A DNA stretch of 64,000 nucleotides from Glandiceps talaboti (Eukaryota; Hemichordata; Enteropneusta; Spengelidae): the NCBI RefSeq assembly GCF_964340395.1, contig NC_135560.1, forward strand, positions 19,704,598 to 19,768,597, written 5' to 3'. The notes beneath the pieces are model-generated. The model saw nothing but the letters and a program-made list of their open reading frames with translations. It did not search any database and was not told the DNA's origin. The position numbers and the translations under genes were made by a program. Below are positions 1 to 13,101 of the stretch, in pieces. Numbering within the stretch: position 1 is the stretch's first letter; each line of letters begins with the position of its first letter.

Positions 1-17
1 GATGTGTTGTGTTGATA

Positions 18-71
18 TAGTGTGGATTCCAACCATGTGGTTAGAGTAGACAACAGTTGGAATCCAGACTA
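18..71. mobile_element. Short palindromic element with TAGTSTGGATTCCAAC arms
   Basis: Arms 18-33 and 56-71 are inverted copies with one mismatch around a 22-base centre. The arm resembles the end of the TAGTCT-ended repeats near 8.6-9.0 and 10.8 kb (ATCCAGACTAG), so this may be a minimal relative. Confidence 0.6.
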
Positions 72-500
72 GTGTTGATACTACAGCTCCTTTTACAGTT
101 TTCTTTCCAGTGACACATTTCTATTTCTTTGTTGTTTTTCCTACTTGACAAGTAAAACTGTACAATTCAACACTAGTTGTTAACTTTTTTCATGCACAAA
201 TTGTGTAAAAATCCAATCAGCTGCAGTGACTTTATCATTTACTACATGTCAACTTGGCTTCCTAAATAAAATAATGCACTGCCTTTTTTGTATTGCATAT
301 AATTTTGAGGAGAACAACATTGTAGGTACAATTATTTTGTCATTATGCCCAATGAAAATTATGTGTTTCAAATTCCTTACCTCACGTCACAAAAAACTGC
401 CAGAATCAGAATTTAATTTTAAAATACAGTGGGGATAGGTCATTGCATCTATTAATTGTGTCTCTTTTTTAAATTCTGACTTTCACACATACAGATACTA

Positions 501-546
501 GTTTAGGGTCAGCAAAGAAAAACTAGTTAGGGTTGGGTAATCAGAA
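501..546 (+). mobile_element. 3'-end fragment of the GGTTCC-ended element
   Basis: GTTTAGGGTCAGC followed by AAAAACTAG and a GGGT...GTAATCAGAA end matches the last ~45 bases of the copy at 50281-50607 with several substitutions. No matching 5' part was noticed. Confidence 0.55.
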
Positions 547-2011
547 TAATACAAATTTCTTGATTTGGCCTTGCTTTGTCATTATAGTGTCACATTACAT
601 GGGCAGGGAGAAAAAGGTTTATTGAACTAAATCAACAACCTGCTAGTTCTATCTTTTATTTCAACAAGTATACTGTTAAAATACTTCTTAATCTCAGTGG
701 TAGGTATGAATCATTTCCTATCTCACACCTTACTGACCTTCAACACTTTATAGGAGTGTTCATACGACTATAACGTTACTCTGAAATGCAATTTTTTCCT
801 AATTAAAAAAGATATACTGGAAGAAATTTTATAATTTGGAGAAATTTAATTAAAGCACTCTTTACTGTAATAGCTGTAAATGAAACAATATTTTCCACAT
901 GATTTTTTTTTTTACGTATGCTGTTGTAGGCACTGTACCTTGCATGATCACATATTATAAAAGATTTTTTTTGTACATCCTACCAATATCCCATAATTTA
1001 CAATTTGTTGACAAACAAGTCATAGGGTAGTACTCATGACTGTATATACTGCAATGTACACACACCATCAATGACTTATACAGAGTAGAAGAAGAATTGA
1101 ACTGTTTTCAGTAGTTTGGTAAATTCTTCAACAAGCAAAAAAATATTGACAAAGAACAAACAGTTACAACTACTATGGCTTTAATAGTTTCCTGACCACA
1201 ATTTTTTTTTCTGTTGTGGATCAAAAAATGATGGAAACTGGGTTTTCTTGTGAGTCCTCTCACAGAAAATGATATGAAATTACCAAACTTCAGTTACAAG
1301 AAGTTACATCAGTGTGTCACTGTTAGATCAAATAGACTTTACTTTAATAGACGACACACTTTCTGAATGCACCATATTATAATAAATTACATATCCAAGA
1401 ATTTTCTCAAGAGATTTGAATCTGAATGTGAATGTATCAATTTGTATAGATGATGGCCATTAAACCAAATTAGCCTTCAAATTGAAATTACTGTGGAGGA
1501 CTAATTAATATCATGTGAAAAAGCTGCTTTAACTGAAGGTTATTACAAAGTCGTTGAATAACTTCATCAGAAATCAATTAAGTAAATTAATTAGTATCCT
1601 CTACATTTTATGGATGATATTAATACATACATATTTATGGCCACATTGCAACAATTGGTTAGCAAGGAACTCAAATGATAAATAGAATGAAATTAATAAA
1701 TATGGATAGATATCTTCAATTGAAGAAAATAGTAAAATTCTTTTCTAATCAATATTTCAACAATGGAAGATAGTGAGATGAATGCTATTTATTTTCCATG
1801 TCAACATTTGAAATTAATTGGTTTGAATTTTCTGATTACAGCAAGGACAGGTATGATGATTATATGTACCAAGATGACAATTGATAATTTGAAAGCTTTG
1901 TTGTGTTCATGAAATTGTAGGAAAGTCCTGTGTGCTTTCACTAGAGGTTGATACACCCGGGAATATGTCAATGTGCTTCTCAGGTTGTCTAATGTGGATG
2001 TGTGGTGGTGA

Positions 2012-2050
2012 TAGTGGTGGTGGTGGTGGTGGTGGTGGTGGTGGTGGTGA
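2012..2050 (+). repeat. (GGT)n microsatellite
   Basis: About 13 GGT units; related GGT/GTG-rich sequence continues to about 2170. Confidence 0.9.
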
Positions 2051-2321
2051 TGACAGGTGTGTGATGACTGGTAAGTGTAACACTTGGTGGTGACAGGAGT
2101 TTAAGATGTACTGTTGATGTATGTGGTGGTGATAGTGCTACTTGTGGTGGTGGTGATATGTGAGGTTTAGTGGTGAGGCTAGGAACTAGGAGTAATGGTT
2201 ACTTAGTTATTGACATTGGCTTTTCATGTACACAACTGTGTATTATCTTGTTCACTGGTGAAAAATTGAAATAAGACATTGGGTATGTGTAGGTATTTTA
2301 GCGAGTATTGGGTGTGTGTTG

Positions 2322-2328
2322 TGTGTGT

Positions 2329-2368
<40 letters not shown>
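2322..2368 (+). repeat. (GT)n microsatellite
   Basis: A GT run with one TA interruption just before the minisatellite region. Confidence 0.9.
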
Positions 2369-2370
<2 letters not shown>

Positions 2371-2496
2371 GGGGTTCGACAGAGGCATGGATTTGATGTG
2401 TGTGCGAGAAGGCGTCCAAGTGAGTATGGGTATCTGGGTGGAGAGGGTGTTTTTATTGGGTATCTAGGAGTGCAGGAGAAAAGCAGACCCTCAATA

Positions 2497-3522
2497 GATA
2501 TGGATATCTGAGTGTATGGGTGGAGAGGGTATTCTTGGCAAGTATGGATTTCTGGCTGTGTGGGTGGAAGGGGGCATATCTTGGGTGCAGTTGGGTGTAT
2601 GGGTGGAAAGGGGGATCTGGTGGGTGTAGATATCCAGGTGTGTGGGTGGAAAACTAGGGGTTTTGGTGGGTGTCTTGGGTGCAGTTGGGTGTATGGGTGG
2701 AAAGGGGGATCTGGTGGGTGTAGATATCCAGGTGTGTGGGTGGAAAACTAGGGTTTTTGGTGGGTGTCTTGGGTGCAGTTGGGTGTATGGGTGGAAAGGG
2801 GGATCTGGTGGGTGTAGATATCCAGGTGTGTGGGTGGAAAACTAGGGGTTTTGGTGGGTGTCTTGGGTGCAGTTGGGTGTAAGGGTGGAAAGGGGGATCT
2901 GGTGGGTGTAGATATCCAGGTGTGTGGGTGGAAAACTAGGGGTTTTGGTGGGTGTCTTGGGTGCAGTTGGGTGTAAGGGTGGAAAGGGGGATCTGGTGGG
3001 TGTAGATATCCAGGTGTGTGGGTGGAAAACTAGGGGTTTTGGTGGGTGTCTTGGGTGCAGTTGGGTGTATGGGTGGAAAGGGGGATCTGGTGGGTGTAGA
3101 TATCCAGGTGTGTGGGTGGAAAACTAGGGTTTTTGGTGGGTGTCTTGGGTGCAGTTGGGTGTATGGGTGGAAAGGGGGATCTGGTGGGTGTAGATATCCA
3201 GGTGTGTGGGTGGAAAACTAGGGGTTTTGGTGGGTGTCTTGGGTGCAGTTGGGTGTAAGGGTGGAAAGGGGGATCTGGTGGGTGTAGATATCCAGGTGTG
3301 TGGGTGGAAAACTAGGGGTTTTGGTGGGTGTCTTGGGTGCAGTTGGGTGTATGGGTGGAAAGGGAGATCTGGTGGGTGTAGATATCCTGGTGTGTGGGTG
3401 GAAAACTAGGGTTTTTGGTGGGTGTCTTGGGTGCAGTTGGGTGTAAGGGTGGAAAGGGGGATCTAGTGGGTGTAGATATCCAGGTGTGTGGGTGGAAAAC
3501 TAGGGGTTTTTTTGGTGGGTGT
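2497..3522 (+). repeat. 94 bp minisatellite, ten near-identical units plus a degenerate leader
   Basis: Units start at 2583 and every 94 bases thereafter to 3522; 2497-2582 is a diverged unit. Units are G-rich on the plus strand and differ mainly at two sites: TAT or TAA in GTGTAT/AGGG, and AGGGG or AGGGT after AACT. Each frame is open across about two units, which creates several false 67-codon frames. Confidence 0.97.
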
Positions 3523-5713
3523 GGGTATCGAAATGGTCATGGTAGGTTGGTCATAGCAGATTGACTACATTGTAATTTATGATCATGAATGTAGTAAAAT
3601 GTGAACAAAATGCAAACATCAGTTAATTTGTGAACATATACCAACTATAATATTTGAAATATATTGTCACAGCTGACAAACAAATTTTGTCTAGCTAGTT
3701 CAGGTCAATATTAAGGACTTCAAATCCAGGCATGTCACTTTTGGTTTCTGTATAACTATGTAACCCCTGTCTTAATACACGAGTCTGAAAACATCACACA
3801 ATTTAAATAGAAGTGTTTGCTGTTTACAACATTAAATTCTTTGCGAGAAAGATTTTGGATGAATTTGTGATTTGCTTCTAAGAAATTTGTTGACTATGTA
3901 AGTAAAAATTTCATTACTAGTAAAATTGAATTCTAAATTTTACATAATACTTGGTTAAACACACTGCGTCCTTTACTCTATTCTGGTCTTGGGATATTTA
4001 TTTGTTGTCATGACCCAATCAACAATGAGAAATATATTAAACTGAAAGTGGACGCTGCTACAATAGAAATATATATACTATTACTATGTAAAGAAGTTTC
4101 CCTCCATAATGACAATGAATATTTTTAAAGTCAAGGAAAATCTCTCAGCAGTTAGCAATTTAAAAAGATATATTCACTGTTTTCAGAATTCAATAGTATT
4201 TTTATGAGCAGTGCTGACCTCTTCTTTGACAGTCTGCGATATTATTTTGAAATATGAATTGAGCATTTCATAAAATGTATAACAAGGTACCCGTGTGTTT
4301 TAGTGAGTTGATAGGAATATTTATATCAAAAGCTTTCATACCATAAATCATGACTAAATTTATCAAAGACTTGCTTTTGATGGTACTGCTTGTTTTATTG
4401 TGTCACTGCAGGCGGTGCAGGTGTAGTATGCACTCTAACAGACTGTGTTAGTGTTAGAAACATTTCCTTTCACCAAAATAACTGTGTTATCAGGTTGTAT
4501 TAAGTAAAAGGAAAATCTAAGCAAGTATATGATCTGAAAACAGTTAGTATGCAGAGAAACTAGTATTATGACTGATGAATACTGGATAGATAGCATATCA
4601 AAGCTCCTTAAGTGAGTGACAATTTATTGCATCCCAAAATCCCCCTTAAGTGAGTGACAATTCATTCACCTTGGTTCAATTTTATGATTAAAATGTACTG
4701 TTTGTTTAGAAACTGTTTTACAATAATTTGAGTGTCATATTTCAAGCTATCAAATACCATATGTTTACTATCATTATTGTTCTGTACATTGAAAATTTAC
4801 ACCAACATGAGGAAGTAAGGAAGTATTAAAATTAAACTTGACACCCTCAAAACTGTTTGACCCTCAACATATCATTTCATATTTATGTCCTCTGTGCTTT
4901 TGATCCATTCTTTTATATCAGACACCATCAAAATGTTTATGTTAGTTGATAGTGTAGTTTCCCATCTGTGTATGTAACCTTTCTCACTTAAAGTATAATA
5001 ATGTCATATACAAGCTAGTTACAGACATTGGGGTTAGCTTCATAATTTGTGATCTCAACAACTTGGAAATTAATAGTCAATAAATTACAAGGACAACATG
5101 TCTGTCACTGTCAGTTAAAAAGACAAGTTGTATGTCTTGTACAACAATCTCCAGAAATACCCTCCAAACTTCAGCCCTCCCCAGTAGTGTTTGAGAGAGA
5201 CTTTTTGATCAAAATTTATCATGTTTTGAGTAATTCTACACTTAAACATACCCAGAAACATCCCAACCAAATTTCCAACAAATCTGCTTGGCAGTTTTTG
5301 ACTTCACACTTTACAGCCAAAAAGTCAAATTTGCATATCACTAATGGGATCATAATGTTCTAAATGATTCTTCGTTTACATACCCAAAGAAACATTCACA
5401 CTAAATCTAACCCCAAAACATTCATCTGTGATATGATATGATCATTTTCATTTGAACAATTTCCCATCTACATACCCTAAGTAATGTCCCCAACCAAATA
5501 CCAAGGCAATCGGTCTGGTAGTTTTTGGCTTAATTCATTTATACACATGCATACATGCACGCACGCACACACCCATACATACATACACATTTCACCATGC
5601 ATCTAATAGCACTACTGAACATCAGATTCATCATGCTAAAAATGGCTTGCTGACAAGAAGCAAACATCTCAAGTCAGTACATTTCATGACACAAGGCTCA
5701 AATATTATGATGA

Positions 5714-5754
<41 letters not shown>
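5714..5754 (+). repeat. (GTT)n microsatellite
   Basis: About 13 uninterrupted GTT units. Confidence 0.95.
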
Positions 5755-5755
<1 letters not shown>

Positions 5756-7826
5756 CTTCTGGGCCCTGCGTAGCATGAGTGTCTTTTGTTAAGTGTTTTA
5801 ATGTTTATTCAACATGATAAAACACTCTTATATCTAACATATTACAAGCATTTTGAAGGTACTGATGGGAATTATTGGGTGAAGCTTTAATAGTCTTCTT
5901 TTACTACGTTTAGTAAAAGCTCTCATGCTGCACTCAAGTATTAAAGTCTACCGACACAGCATTATTAAACTACATATTTAATGAGATTTTAATATACTTA
6001 TTGTGCAAGACATGATTAATTTGGTACAGATGAGTAGAAACAGTGACAATGCTTGACATCAATTGACAAGCCACTGTTCTGTAGAAAATTAAACAGGTTA
6101 ATGGGTTCATCATCTTCTCAATCATGTTCTCTCAACAGAGAGTGTATTTTGAAGGACTACAGACAGGTTTACTGGTAGAGACATTTTAAATTTATACATC
6201 TATGGTTTTGTTTTTTTTAAATTCTTTAATTCTTAGAAATGATAAATGTTAAAATAACCAAATTATTCATTAATACTGACAGTTTTAATATTTTTCTTTG
6301 AATCCATGTGTATTATTATTATTTGATTACTATCTTTTTAAGAAATTGATTTTCATTAAACAAATATCATTAGTCTCTCTTTGGTGCATCACAACAGAGT
6401 ACCCATAGTTCTGTGGGGATTGGCTATCACCTTTCCTGTATCACACCTGGTATTTCGCTAGTGGCCTTTTTCTTATATGAAACCTCAGCCAGAAATCAGG
6501 AGCTAATTCTTATTAGGTTTCAAATTGTGAGATGACATAAATAGCATCACCACATAATAAGGAACTTGCAATCCAGACTGAGCATGCTCAGATGCAAAGG
6601 ACTATGGGATTATATGTGGTTGTCGTAATACCTAATCTGGAGCTACTGATAAAACAAACCTCCCACAATGGTCAGGGTAACTATGAATTGATTATTTGTG
6701 GTTACAAATAATGTATCAACATTGTTTACAATACTAATTGATTAGTATTTATTATCACATTTCCCATGATGCAACATTCAACATGGCGGGTTTTGCAAGT
6801 TCCCTATTAGAGGGCTGAGCTATATGATGTAAACATAATTACCATATTCAGTCATCGCTGCAGGAAATTGTATTCTACTTTTAGATTTCATTTAATGGCC
6901 ACTAGCAAAATGTCAGGCATGGTAGGAGAAAGGAAAGTGCCAAAGTCGTCACTCAACTGGATTCTAGGCTATAATAGAACTGCTGCTCTGATAAAATGCC
7001 TTCATCTTCATCCTCTTTTTCACAACTTGTAGTTTTTTGTGTACAAACAAATATCCCTCTTGTAGAAAGTATTCATAGTATAGCCACACGCTACACAGGA
7101 GTCAATGTTTTATACTACAACTCGTATTGTCAACTACTTCTTGTAATGCATTTAAACTGAAGATACTTAACAAGTCTCATATATCACTTCTGCCTAAGTT
7201 CGGATCAATGCCAACTCTACTGATATGGGAAAATGATTGAAACCAACATATTTTATTTCATTTAGTTTTTATCAAACAATGTGAATAAGCTCACTAGGTA
7301 TCCCCTTCCCCTTGCTAAAATTTGCCATGGTGGTGCTCTACTTCCTGTCTTTGTGTACCTTGGGGGTATACATGGTATAGGTTACTCGGTTAATCATAGA
7401 GCACTGCTGCTTTCCTCAATGTCTGAGTAATGCGAAAAGCATCCCTGATTTACACTTCTACAGAATACCAAGGGAAAAAGCTCTTAAGAAATGGTACTAT
7501 GATGTGATGATACCCCCAATTTGAGAGAGGGCGCTGTATTCTCAATTTCCCGTTTGCCGTCTGCAATGGCGTATTGGAAGAACTCAAACTTGGTATGACG
7601 ATACAATACATGAATGATCCGATGATGTAATTACTCATACAGGTCTATCAAAAAATGTAGAGGAATCCATACCAGGCAGTCTACTGTTCTAACAGTGAGA
7701 GAAGACAATTGTAATGTCATAGATGACATGCATCAACATTAATGATATACTGGAATAGTTTAATCAAGATGTTATGTCAGTATTTTCACTTGAGTAAAAA
7801 GTTCATATACACAGATTGTGCCAAGT

Positions 7827-7917
7827 CAAGGACATGTCTATTATACAACAGACTGTGCTATCAAGGACATGTCTATTATACAACAGACTGTGCTATCAAG
7901 GACATGTCTATTATACC
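7827..7917 (+). repeat. 35 bp tandem repeat, about 2.6 units
   Basis: The unit TCAAGGACATGTCTATTATA plus 15 bases recurs with almost no change, implying a recent duplication. Confidence 0.9.
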
Positions 7918-8611
7918 ATCATCTGTGTTAATATTAATGTCAGAAGATGATCAATGTATCAACATTAACATTCTAGAAACATTTAATCAGGGTTTTATGT
8001 ACTCAGTATTTCCCCAAGGTAAAATTCAGAGTATGTCAACTTGTAAATTTAAGAAACTGACATAGATTATAAAAAAATACAAAATTGTTTAGGAGCCTTT
8101 AATTATCTTCTTTCCATATTAATATTTGTTAAAACCTTATTAAAATATCTACTGGAATATCATGACATTTAATACATGATACCACTTGTCTTACTACTAA
8201 TTAAAAAAATAGCGCCAATGGCGTTGTAACACATCTGTACAAATGGACAGACAGAGCCCATTGTAATAGTCCCCCTTCAAGGGACTAAAGATACAGTGGG
8301 AATTGTGCTAGCTACTCCAAAGAACATTCAAGCAATAACTTCATCTGAAAATGGCTGAAAAAATTGTACAATGTACGAAATGTAGCAGGAATTTTTCCAT
8401 GTGAAAATACAACGAGGATTAAATCTGGTTTCTTATGTCTCATTCCTTTGAGGCAAAGTAACAGGCCACAGAGCTACGTTGTAGGATTACATTTCAAACC
8501 TTTATCCTTCTAATTGTATTCACTAAGCTGCAAATATTTTATTCTATTCTCTTACATTTTTATAGTTCTTGCCATTTGCAGAATAGGTGATATAAAGCCT
8601 GGCAAATGATA

Positions 8612-8996
8612 GTCTAGTTCTTATACAGTATTGTTACCATTTACACCTCCACTCACAGTATAGTCAAAGTCGTTACTCTAGAAGTCCTGAGATGCATGAG
8701 ATGCAATTTAAAATTCATCCACAGCCACCCACACAGTCATTAACATCATGTCTTTGTTAATCAATCACAAAATTCTAACCAACAACACAATCCCTCATAA
8801 AGTTAGTGTTTATTGGGTCAGTTACATAAATGTCCAAATATGGTATATTTGTCAGCTCAGGATGCTACTTATAGTACACTGTTCACATCACTGTAACAGT
8901 TGGCGTCCACTGATTGGATGAACAACTTTTTGTGCTGATTGAGGGACTTTGACTAGACGGGGTTTAGTTAGAGATCACGTTGGCATCCAGACTAGG
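8612..8996. mobile_element. TAGTCT-ended dispersed repeat, copy 1
   Basis: Begins TAGTCTAGTTCTTATACAG, contains CATTTACACCTCCACTCACA and ends GATCACGTTGGCATCCAGACTA. The same start and end blocks recur at 10806-10955. Ends are weak inverted repeats of TAGTCTRG. Confidence 0.55.
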
Positions 8997-9270
8997 CAAA
9001 TACTGAATGCTGCATGATTCAATAATAAAAATGTTAGTTTTGATGTACCACTTTCCCACTCTGTACTCAAAGTGATTATAACTATTACTCTTTACATGGA
9101 TTGACCTATAGTGGCACAAGACCTTTTAAATTCCGTCAACTCCCTGGAAGCATACAATCCATTACAGACTCTGAAAGCACATAAGATTAAAGTATTCACA
9201 TTACAACCTCAATCCTATCAGGTCCCTTATACCGATGGGTTGACTGGGGTAAAATCATGGTTCAAAATTA

Positions 9271-9667
9271 AGCCACACATGCTCAATAAACAAACTTTGT
9301 TCATTCAGGCCAAAGCCTCCTCCCCTAAACGAATATTCACAGGTGCAACAATTTGACACATTTATATATAATGTAAACCATGGTGAAATCTGTAGCGGTC
9401 ACACCACTACATGGATACAATGTGAAAACATGATAGTAAATACATTAAAATACCAACCAAAAACCCATTAATGTATATCACATTAGAAGTAAATTTGAAT
9501 CAATTTATCAACATCCTAGTAGTAAATACAGATCTGTTATCATTGAAGGTGTGAAAGTTTTCAAAATTTGGTAAAATATGAAGTTGAGCAATTGCATTGC
9601 CACCTCCTTTCCCCTAAATGAACAAAGTTTGTTTATAGAGCTTGTGTGACACTGTGTGATTGTCCTT
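9271..9667. mobile_element. ~400 bp inverted-repeat element (MITE-like), copy 1
   Basis: Its two ends are inverted copies over about 40 bases (GCTCAATAAACAAACTTTGT at the left, its complement with small changes at the right). The interior shares TGTAAACCATG and TAGCGGTCACACCACTA with the copy at 28028-28464. It encodes nothing and abuts ARID3 exon 3. An 81-codon frame here is accidental. Confidence 0.85.
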
Positions 9668-9721
9668 TTATGCAATTATACTTGCCGACTACTGTATAAA
9701 AATGCTGTTATTTAAACCTAC

Positions 9722-9794
9722 CTCTTTTCTGCATATATGAAAATAAATCATCCAAGAACTCTTTCCTTTTTGGGTCATCGGTCAGTTCATACAA
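9722..9794 (-). CDS. ARID3: ARID3 coding exon 3 (ARID domain, part)
   Basis: A 73-nt exon encodes LYELTDDPKRKEFLDDLF followed by SYMQKR plus the first base of a Gly codon, between a GACAG acceptor and a GTAGGT donor (phase 1 end). This is nearly invariant ARID3 family sequence. It is too short to stand out as a long open frame and was recognised by motif. Confidence 0.95.
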
Positions 9795-12714
9795 CTGTCA
9801 AGATATAAAAATAAGACAGAAAAACAAAATAAGGAAAAGGTACTACCTGGTATTAAAGAAACCTTTTCTATTTGCATCACATAAAATTATACCCATACAA
9901 CATCAAACCATAGACCCTTCACCATCTTGGTGTGGGGTCTATGATCAAACCATAGATGTTGCTCTTCCAAGGTCTATGCTATGATCAAACATTGTCTGAC
10001 TGAAACATTACAAATTCAAAATTTTGGAGTTTGTTCAGTGTAAGATTTCTATTTATTCAATTCGTGTTGTGTAAATTCCTCTGATGTGTATAAATAATTA
10101 CGTCATCGGATCACAGCATCAGTGAAGTGAAGGCATCCAGCAAAGTTTAGTACCCAACTAAATACCATGTAGTGTGAATTAATGTTTTGACATATCTGTC
10201 AAGTCTAGGACATTGTTTGAAGCACATCTAAAGCTTTACTTTAAGTTTGAATAAGGATTGAAATCTAGGTGTGAAAAACCATTGTCTGATAGAGATAAGG
10301 AAAAAGTTAATTGGTCAAGAACAAAATAGTCATTCCAGAACTATGGCTTCACTGATAAGATAACACTAATGAGATAACCTGGGATTGAAATAAAGCCTTT
10401 ACATAGATCAGTCACATATTACACTGACAAATGATTCAACTCACATGTTTATTATGCAATGAACATTTACATCATCTAATGCTATCCTTCATCAAATCAT
10501 AAGATCTCTCTCAGGGTTAGAGATGATCGATACCATAGTGTCATCCAGACTAATTTATACACAAAAAGATGTAGGATATGTCAGATTTGCTGAAATCACC
10601 TTCTTCTATGAAAAGGCTATGTATGCTGACAAAAGTTTATTGGAATCAACAGGTGACAACAAGAATTTGAAAAACATTAACATTCCTTTCCCTTCGCTGT
10701 TAAATCAAGACACTAAAATTTCAATGATTCTATTCATACACTGATGGACACATTAAAACTAATTGTTCACACTTATCTTGGTTTGTTCTTGCACTATATT
10801 TGGGAGTCTAGTTCCTATATGGTATTGTTACTATTTACACCTCCACTCACTAGTCTAGTTCCTATACAGTATCATTACCATTTACACCTCCACTCACATA
10901 GTCTAGTTCTTATACAATGGTTTAGTTAGAAACCACGTTAGTATCTAGACTATATATTTTGTCATCTTGTCTTCAAACCACCATCTTTTTATAACACTAC
11001 AGTTTTAATTCAGGGTGACCCTAGTTTTTTTCTCTGTTTCTCAGACTTTCTTGCTGACTGACCCAAATTTTCAGCTCCGACATCAAAATAAAAAAATGTT
11101 GTTATTTTCGCCTACCCGTAATATTTTGTGGACGACACTTGTTCAAGAACAGAGCATTTCTTTTATGTTGGAAATTATTCAAGTAGGGGGAGGGGAGCTG
11201 AGAATATGCCAAATGTGTAGAGAAGCTGGGAAAGGGCTTGTTACCAGAAATCCAATAAAAAGAAGATAGAGTGGAAGAAAAGGAGAAGTAGAGAAACATG
11301 AAGAAGGTAATTTGTATTTTTACTCTTTTTAAAAAAAATTGACTGACCAACCAACCTATAGTTACCATAAAAAAGTAATGAGAAACATAGAAAATAGGGT
11401 CATCTTTATGGTAATTTCAAGCCTTGAATTCCATATTTTTATTGTCTATTGGCACCAAACTTGGAATAGATATAACCAATATAATGTACAGACAGAGACA
11501 CTCAATGCCAGCAGATATGACATTGTTACTGTATATAGAGTTGATTCAAAACTGTTACTCTATGGAGACAAAACTACAGAACATATAGTATACACAATAA
11601 CTGACAACCTAACATGCTATGTTTAATTTATCAAGTTACAGGCATTTAATATTTTAAGAGATTTACAAAAATAAAATAAAAAGACTGTGGCTTGAGTCTC
11701 CAACAACTGACTGTGATCCCCCATAACAATTATGGAATACTGATAGACCGATGTATACAGTAAAGCCATTCACTTAATGATAAATGCTAAATGTGGGTGG
11801 AGACTACACATGATTAGTGTCACATGTGGCCTATCTCTGTGACTATTCCATGCGTACATGTACACCACTTTATGTTTATATCACACATACTTTATTTGAA
11901 TTTATTTTGATATTTGATGCATTACTGATTTCACCCAAACTTTATTGTTTAAAATGAGTCCAAGAATACACAAGTAGCATGATCTCCCATATGCAAACAG
12001 TTGAAAATAGATCTATATTTTTGTCAATATTCTTTCTTTTTCAGTCATTAGTTTAAACTAAAGTTATTTATTTATTAGTCTAACTAATCCCTATTGTTAT
12101 TAATTTGTTATTGTAATAATCAAAGAGGCTTTGTTTCCTGATATTAATATTGCATAAGATAATTAGATTATGGCATATAGGTAAAATGGGACTGAATGAG
12201 TTGACCTTTGACCTTGTCATTCATCTCACTTCTCAATCAAACAAATATACAGTATACAATTTTGTTTTGCGATTCTCATTTCTACTCTAACTATGACACA
12301 CTTAATTACTTGTATATTTATTTGTATTTCTAGTGGAGAGTTTCATTGGTTTAGTTTATTTCTGACTTCATAAAGTCACCTGACCAGAGAGATGGGGACA
12401 TTACAAACAATGAATGACTGATACACAAATGATATATACATACATACATACATACATACATACATACATACATACATACATACATACATACATACATACA
12501 TACATACATACATACATACATACATACATACATACATACATACATACATACATACATACATACATACATACATACATACATACATACATACATACATACA
12601 TACATACATACATACATACATACATACATACAGGTACATACATACATACATACATACATACATACATACATACATACATACATACATACATACATACATA
12701 CATACATACATGCA

Positions 12715-12745
<31 letters not shown>

Positions 12746-13066
12746 GTAAATACATACATACATACATACATACATACATACATACATACATACGTACGTA
12801 CGTACATACGTACGTACATACATACATACATACATACATACATACATACATACATACATACATACATACATACATACATACATACATACATACACACATA
12901 CATACACATACATACATGTACACAAACACACAAGCCTGTCTATTAACACATATACACAGATACACAAGCCGAACACACACATATGCATACATACATACAT
13001 ATACACACACTTCTCTGAGCACACACACACATATAACCCTCATACATACAAGTCAAGCATGCTGAT

Positions 13067-13101
<35 letters not shown>

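Larger units (their letters stand above)
1..9721. other. Non-coding DNA downstream of ARID3 exon 3, presumably intron
   Basis: No exon with recognisable family sequence was found on either strand. It holds an inverted-repeat element at the left edge, a fragment of the GGTTCC-ended element, GGT, GT and TTG microsatellites, the 94 bp minisatellite and a TAGTCT-ended element. If ARID3 continues left of the window, this is all one intron. Confidence 0.55.

Noticed and set aside
2512-3409. Cys- and Gly-rich 67-79 codon repeat proteins
   Set aside because: Minisatellite of 94 bases shifts frame each unit; no start, splice or signal features.
2583-3522. CRISPR-like array
   Set aside because: Units are contiguous 94 bp tandem copies with no unique spacers, and the genome is animal.
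9111-9356. 81-codon frame beginning MAQDLLNSVN
   Set aside because: Overlaps the left inverted end of the MITE-like element and is not kept in the other copy.
1-9721. Missing ARID3 exons (GGLVEV, WREITKGL, YLYPYE motifs) on the minus strand
   Set aside because: Searched by eye for the reverse complements of these motifs and found none; a translated search would settle it.
12351-13043. Overlapping open frames of 111-230 codons over the TACA array, both strands
   Set aside because: Period-4 repeats without stop codons stay open in all frames; products are Met-Tyr-Val-Cys or Thr-Tyr-Ile-His repeats.
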